The notes under the pieces are model-generated. The model did no database searches and was not told the origin of the DNA. It saw only the letters and a list, made by a program, of their open reading frames with translations. Shown here piece by piece: positions 59,609 through 64,000 of a DNA stretch of 64,000 bases (positions within the stretch are counted from its first letter, which is position 1; each line of letters starts with the position of its first letter). The stretch covers positions 62,001-126,000 of the forward strand of contig NZ_FOLS01000017.1 in the NCBI RefSeq assembly GCF_900112375.1, given 5' to 3'. A program made the position numbers and the translations under genes. The DNA comes from Pseudomonas citronellolis (GTDB taxonomy: Bacteria > Pseudomonadota > Gammaproteobacteria > Pseudomonadales > Pseudomonadaceae).

Positions 59609-59647
59609 AAAAAAGCCGGGTTATCGTTACCGATGAACCCGGCTTTT
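59609..59647 (-). terminator. Terminator of cbrB
   Basis: AAAAGCCGGGTT and AACCCGGCTTTT are perfect 12-bp arms; the loop itself can pair ATCG with CGAT. On the minus strand it reads into TTTTTTGTGCC, separating cbrB from crcZ. Confidence 0.92.
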
Positions 59648-59672
59648 GTTACGCGGGATGTCCCCGGTAACA
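59647..59672. promoter_or_regulatory. Probable CbrB enhancer (TGTTAC-N14-GTAACA)
   Basis: TGTTAC (59647-59652) and GTAACA (59667-59672) are perfect inverted half-sites, centred about 137 bases upstream of the crcZ start, the usual distance for a sigma-54 activator. This type of repeat has been reported for CbrB in pseudomonads. A further half-site-like CGTTAC lies at 59625-59630. Confidence 0.75.
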
Positions 59673-59684
59673 GCTGTGCGCACC

Positions 59685-61121
<1,437 letters not shown>

Positions 61122-61147
61122 GTATTCAGCTCTCTCGACGTGCTCGT

Positions 61148-64000
61148 CTACTGCTCGGCCGTCGGGCCAGGATGCCGCGGCAAGGTCACGCGGATGCGGG
61201 TGCCGCATTCGCGTTCCGGATCGGCCGGGCTGTCGATGGTGATCTGCCCATAATGCTCTTCCACGATCGAATAGACCAGTGCGAGGCCCAGGCCGGTCCC
61301 CTTGCCGGGGTCCTTGGTGGTGAAGAAGGGCTCGAACAGGCGATCGATGATGGACTTGGGAATGCCGCTGCCTTCGTCTTCGACGATGAGGTCGACGGTG
61401 TTCTCCGAGGCTTCGCTGCGTACCCGTATGGCGCCGCCGGGCGGGGAGGCGTCGCGGGCGTTGGACAGCAGGTTGATGAGTACCTGGGCCAGGCGCTGGG
61501 CATCGCCCTCCACCCAGTGGTCCGGGTCGCACAGGTTGAAGAACTGCACTTCGACGCTGCGTCGGTTCAACGATAGCAAACTGATGGCTTCCTGGGTGAC
61601 ATCGGCCAGGCACACCGGCTCGGCGGCCACCTGCTTGCCGCCGGCGTGGGCGAAGCTCATCAGCGACTGGACGATGCGCGAGACGCGCTTGGTCTGTTCG
61701 AGGATCTGTCCGCTGATCTCGGTCAGCTCGCCGTCGCCCTCGCGTTCCTCGCGCAGGTTCTGCGCCAGGCAAGCGATGCCGGTGATGGGGTTGCCGATCT
61801 CGTGGGCCACGCCGGCGGCCAGGCGGCCGATGGAGGCCAGGCGCTCGGAGTGGATCAGCTTGTCTTCCAGGGACTGCGTCTCGGTGAGGTCCTCGACCAG
61901 CAGCACCAGGCCGCTGTTGCCCGGCGCCAGAGGCTCCTCGATGGCCGCCTTGTGCAGGTTAAGCCAGCGCGTCTGGCCGTCGATGGCCAGGCGTTGCTTG
62001 TGCAGGTGCTGGTCGGGGGCCTCGATGAAGCCTTCCAGCAGGCCCTTCCAGGGATCCGGCAGGGCCGACAGGCGCGAGCCGACCACACGCTGCGCGGGCA
62101 CCCCGGTGAGTTCCTCGATGGCGCGGTTCCACATCAGCACTTCCTGGTCCTTGGCCAGCGAGCACACGCCCATCGGCAGGTCCTGCAAGGTCTGGCGGTG
62201 GTATCGGCGCAGGGCGTCCAGTTCGGCGGCCAGGCCGGTGAGCCGCGAGTGGTAGTCCTCCAGGCGGCTCTCGATGAAGTGGATGTCCTCGGTGACGTAG
62301 CTCTCGCTGCTGGCCTTGTAGGGCAGGAAGGTCTCGACCATGTCCTGGGCCACGCTTGGGCCCATCAGCCCGGAGAGGTTGGCCTCGATGCGGTCGCGCA
62401 GGCGGCGCAGGGCGTAGGGGCGGCGCTCGTCGAAGGGCAGGTGCAGGTCGCGCAGGGCCTGTTCCACTTCCTTCTGCGCGGTCTTGGCGCCCAGCGGCTT
62501 GGCCAGCTGGCTGGCGAATTCCTGGGGCGAGACGGCGAGCAGTTCGCGGCGCTGCGGGCGGCGCACGTTGTCCACCGCGCAGGCTTCGGCGGCACCCTTT
62601 TCCTCGTCGCTGGGCTCGCTGAACAGCGACACCAGGGTGAACACCAGCACGTTGGCCGCCAACGAGGCGAGGGCGGCCAGGTGCCAACTGGCCTCGTCGA
62701 GCACGTACAGCGAGTCGAACAGCGGGATGTGCAGGGTCTGCACGTTGCCCATCAGCGGCACCAGCATGGTGGCGCCCCACACCAGCATGCCCGCCACCAG
62801 GCCGGCGATGAAGCCGCGGCGATTGGCCGCTGGCCAGTAGAGCACCGAGAGCGCGCCGGGGAGGAACTGCAGGGTGGCGACGAAGGAGACGATGCCCAGG
62901 TTCGACAGCTCCTGCTCCGAGCCCAGCAGCAGGTAGAAGCCGTAGCCGAGCAGGATGATGGTGGCGATCAGCGCCCGCCGCGTCCATTTCAGCCAGCGGT
63001 AGATGTTGCCCTCGGCCGGCGGCTGGTACAACGGCAGCACCAGGTGGTTGAGGACCATGCCCGACAGCGCCAGGGTCATCACGATGATCAGCCCGCTGGC
63101 CGCCGAGATGCCGCCGATGAAGGCGGCCAGGGCCAGGGCCGGGCTGTCCACCGCCATGCCCAGGCCGAGGGTGAAGTATTCCGGGTTGGTCGAGGCGCCC
63201 AGGTGCAGGCCGGCCCAGAGGATCGGCGGCACCGCCAGGCTCATCGGCAGCAGGAACAGCGGCAGGCCCCAGCTGGCGCTGAGCAGGGCGCGCGGGTTGA
63301 GGTTCTCGGTGAAGGTCATGTGATACATGTGCGGCATCACGATGGCCGAGGCGAAGAACACCAGCAGCAGGGTGCGCCAGGGCCCCTCGGCCAGCGGCGT
63401 GTGCAGGGTGCTCAGGGCCTCCTGGTTCTGCAGCAGCCACACCTCCAGGCCGTCGGGGCCGCCGAACACGCCGTAGAGGGCGAACAGGCCGATGGAGCCC
63501 AGGGCGATCAGCTTGACCAGGGATTCGAAGGCGATGGCCATCACCAGCCCTTCGTGGCGCTCGCGGGTGGCGATGTGGCGGGCGCCGAAGAGGATGGCGA
63601 ACAGGGTGATCAGCGCGCAGAACGCCAGCGCCGCGCTGTTGGCGTCGGCGCCGCGGGTCAGCAGGCTGATGGAGTTGGTCACCGCCTCGATCTGCAGGGC
63701 CAGCATCGGCAGCACGCCGATCAGCATGAACAGCGTGGTCAGCGCGCCGGCCCAGGTGCTGCGGAAGCGGAAGGCGAACAGGTCGGCCAGCGACGACAGC
63801 TGGTAGGCGCGGGTGATGCGCAGGATCGGGTAGAGCAGCACCGGGGCCAGCAGGAAGGCCCCGGACACCCCCAGGTAGATGGCCAGGAAGCCGTAGCCGT
63901 ACTGGTAGGCCAGGCCGACGGTGCCATAGAAGGCCCAGGCGCTGGCGTAGACGCCCAGCGACAGGGTGTACACCAGCGGGTGGCGCACCAGGCGGCGCGG
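61148..64000 (-). CDS. cbrA: Sensor histidine kinase CbrA (N-terminus cut off)
   Basis: CbrA senses carbon/nitrogen status and phosphorylates CbrB. The window holds about 950 residues; the family length is near 983, so only some 30 N-terminal residues are missing. The first half is an SLC5 (sodium/solute symporter-like) domain with about a dozen membrane segments. The cytoplasmic part has a STAC-like linker, a PAS domain ([20 protein letters not shown]), the phospho-acceptor His in [17 protein letters not shown], and the HATPase with [28 protein letters not shown] and [11 protein letters not shown]. It is upstream of cbrB in one operon. Histidine transport has been reported for the symporter domain in P. 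fluorescens. Confidence 0.97.
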   Translation of the reverse strand, partial: PRRLVRHPLVYTLSLGVYASAWAFYGTVGLAYQYGYGFLAIYLGVSGAFLLAPVLLYPILRITRAYQLSSLADLFAFRFRSTWAGALTTLFMLIGVLPMLALQIEAVTNSISLLTRGADANSAALAFCALITLFAILFGARHIATRERHEGLVMAIAFESLVKLIALGSIGLFALYGVFGGPDGLEVWLLQNQEALSTLHTPLAEGPWRTLLLVFFASAIVMPHMYHMTFTENLNPRALLSASWGLPLFLLPMSLAVPPILWAGLHLGASTNPEYFTLGLGMAVDSPALALAAFIGGISAASGLIIVMTLALSGMVLNHLVLPLYQPPAEGNIYRWLKWTRRALIATIILLGYGFYLLLGSEQELSNLGIVSFVATLQFLPGALSVLYWPAANRRGFIAGLVAGMLVWGATMLVPLMGNVQTLHIPLFDSLYVLDEASWHLAALASLAANVLVFTLVSLFSEPSDEEKGAAEACAVDNVRRPQRRELLAVSPQEFASQLAKPLGAKTAQKEVEQALRDLHLPFDERRPYALRRLRDRIEANLSGLMGPSVAQDMVETFLPYKASSESYVTEDIHFIESRLEDYHSRLTGLAAELDALRRYHRQTLQDLPMGVCSLAKDQEVLMWNRAIEELTGVPAQRVVGSRLSALPDPWKGLLEGFIEAPDQHLHKQRLAIDGQTRWLNLHKAAIEEPLAPGNSGLVLLVEDLTETQSLEDKLIHSERLASIGRLAAGVAHEIGNPITGIACLAQNLREEREGDGELTEISGQILEQTKRVSRIVQSLMSFAHAGGKQVAAEPVCLADVTQEAISLLSLNRRSVEVQFFNLCDPDHWVEGDAQRLAQVLINLLSNARDASPPGGAIRVRSEASENTVDLIVEDEGSGIPKSIIDRLFEPFFTTKDPGKGTGLGLALVYSIVEEHYGQITIDSPADPERECGTRIRVTLPRHPGPTAEQ

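Noticed and set aside
59066..59636. Short plus-strand ORFs in the pcnB-cbrB gap (up to 92 residues)
   Set aside because: They lack ribosome binding sites and homology. The region is better explained by the minus-strand small RNA crcZ.

Overview
The window is chromosomal core DNA from a high-GC gamma-proteobacterium, almost certainly a Pseudomonas of the P. aeruginosa lineage. The protein sequences, the gene order and the intergenic repeats (GTAGGAGCGAGCTTGCTCGC-type REP pairs) all point there. From recalled P. aeruginosa synteny, the order follows the PA4776 to PA4725 stretch, with local gains and losses. I see no prophage, transposase gene, CRISPR array or integron.

Layout. 1-8198: a PmrA-like response regulator (cut by the window edge), a repeat-rich gap, and the lactate locus lldP-lldD-dld with its divergent repressor gene lldR. 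8394-13018: smpB, ratA-rnfH, bamE, fur and recN. 13091-17904: the heat-shock set grpE-dnaK-dnaJ, with two good sigma-32 promoters, followed by dapB. 17971-24073: the carA-leuE-like-carB-greA operon with an attenuator-like leader. 24122-30688: yhbY, rlmE, ftsH, folP, glmM, tpiA and secG. 30702-39677: tRNA-Leu(GAG), initiator tRNA-Met, then rimP-nusA-infB-rbfA-truB-rpsO-pnp. 39678-47584: a more variable stretch with a 195-bp inverted-repeat element, an unrecognised zinc-ribbon/membrane/repeat protein, BON and CsbD stress proteins, a rhomboid protease, two tandem DUF2845 proteins and a DUF748 protein carrying an Ala-Gln microsatellite. 47664-54712: an orphan LuxR-type regulator, a thiolase, a DUF2236 protein, acsB and pgi. 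54781-58929: panD, panC-panB and folK-pcnB. 58930-64000: the small RNA CrcZ and the two-component system cbrB-cbrA (cbrA cut by the window edge).

How they work together. Most of the window is information processing (transcription and translation factors, RNA decay, chaperones) and cofactor or precursor synthesis. A carbon-control circuit closes it. CbrA/CbrB should drive crcZ from a sigma-54 promoter that is clearly visible. CrcZ carries about six A-rich motifs that titrate Hfq/Crc. A perfect motif of the same type sits on the acsB ribosome binding site, with a weaker one next to that of lldP, so regulator and likely targets lie within one window. No wholly new system is evident. The most interesting signals are regulatory: the carA leader, a repeat that could hide the dapB ribosome binding site, an apparently leaderless smpB, and exact repeat duplications.
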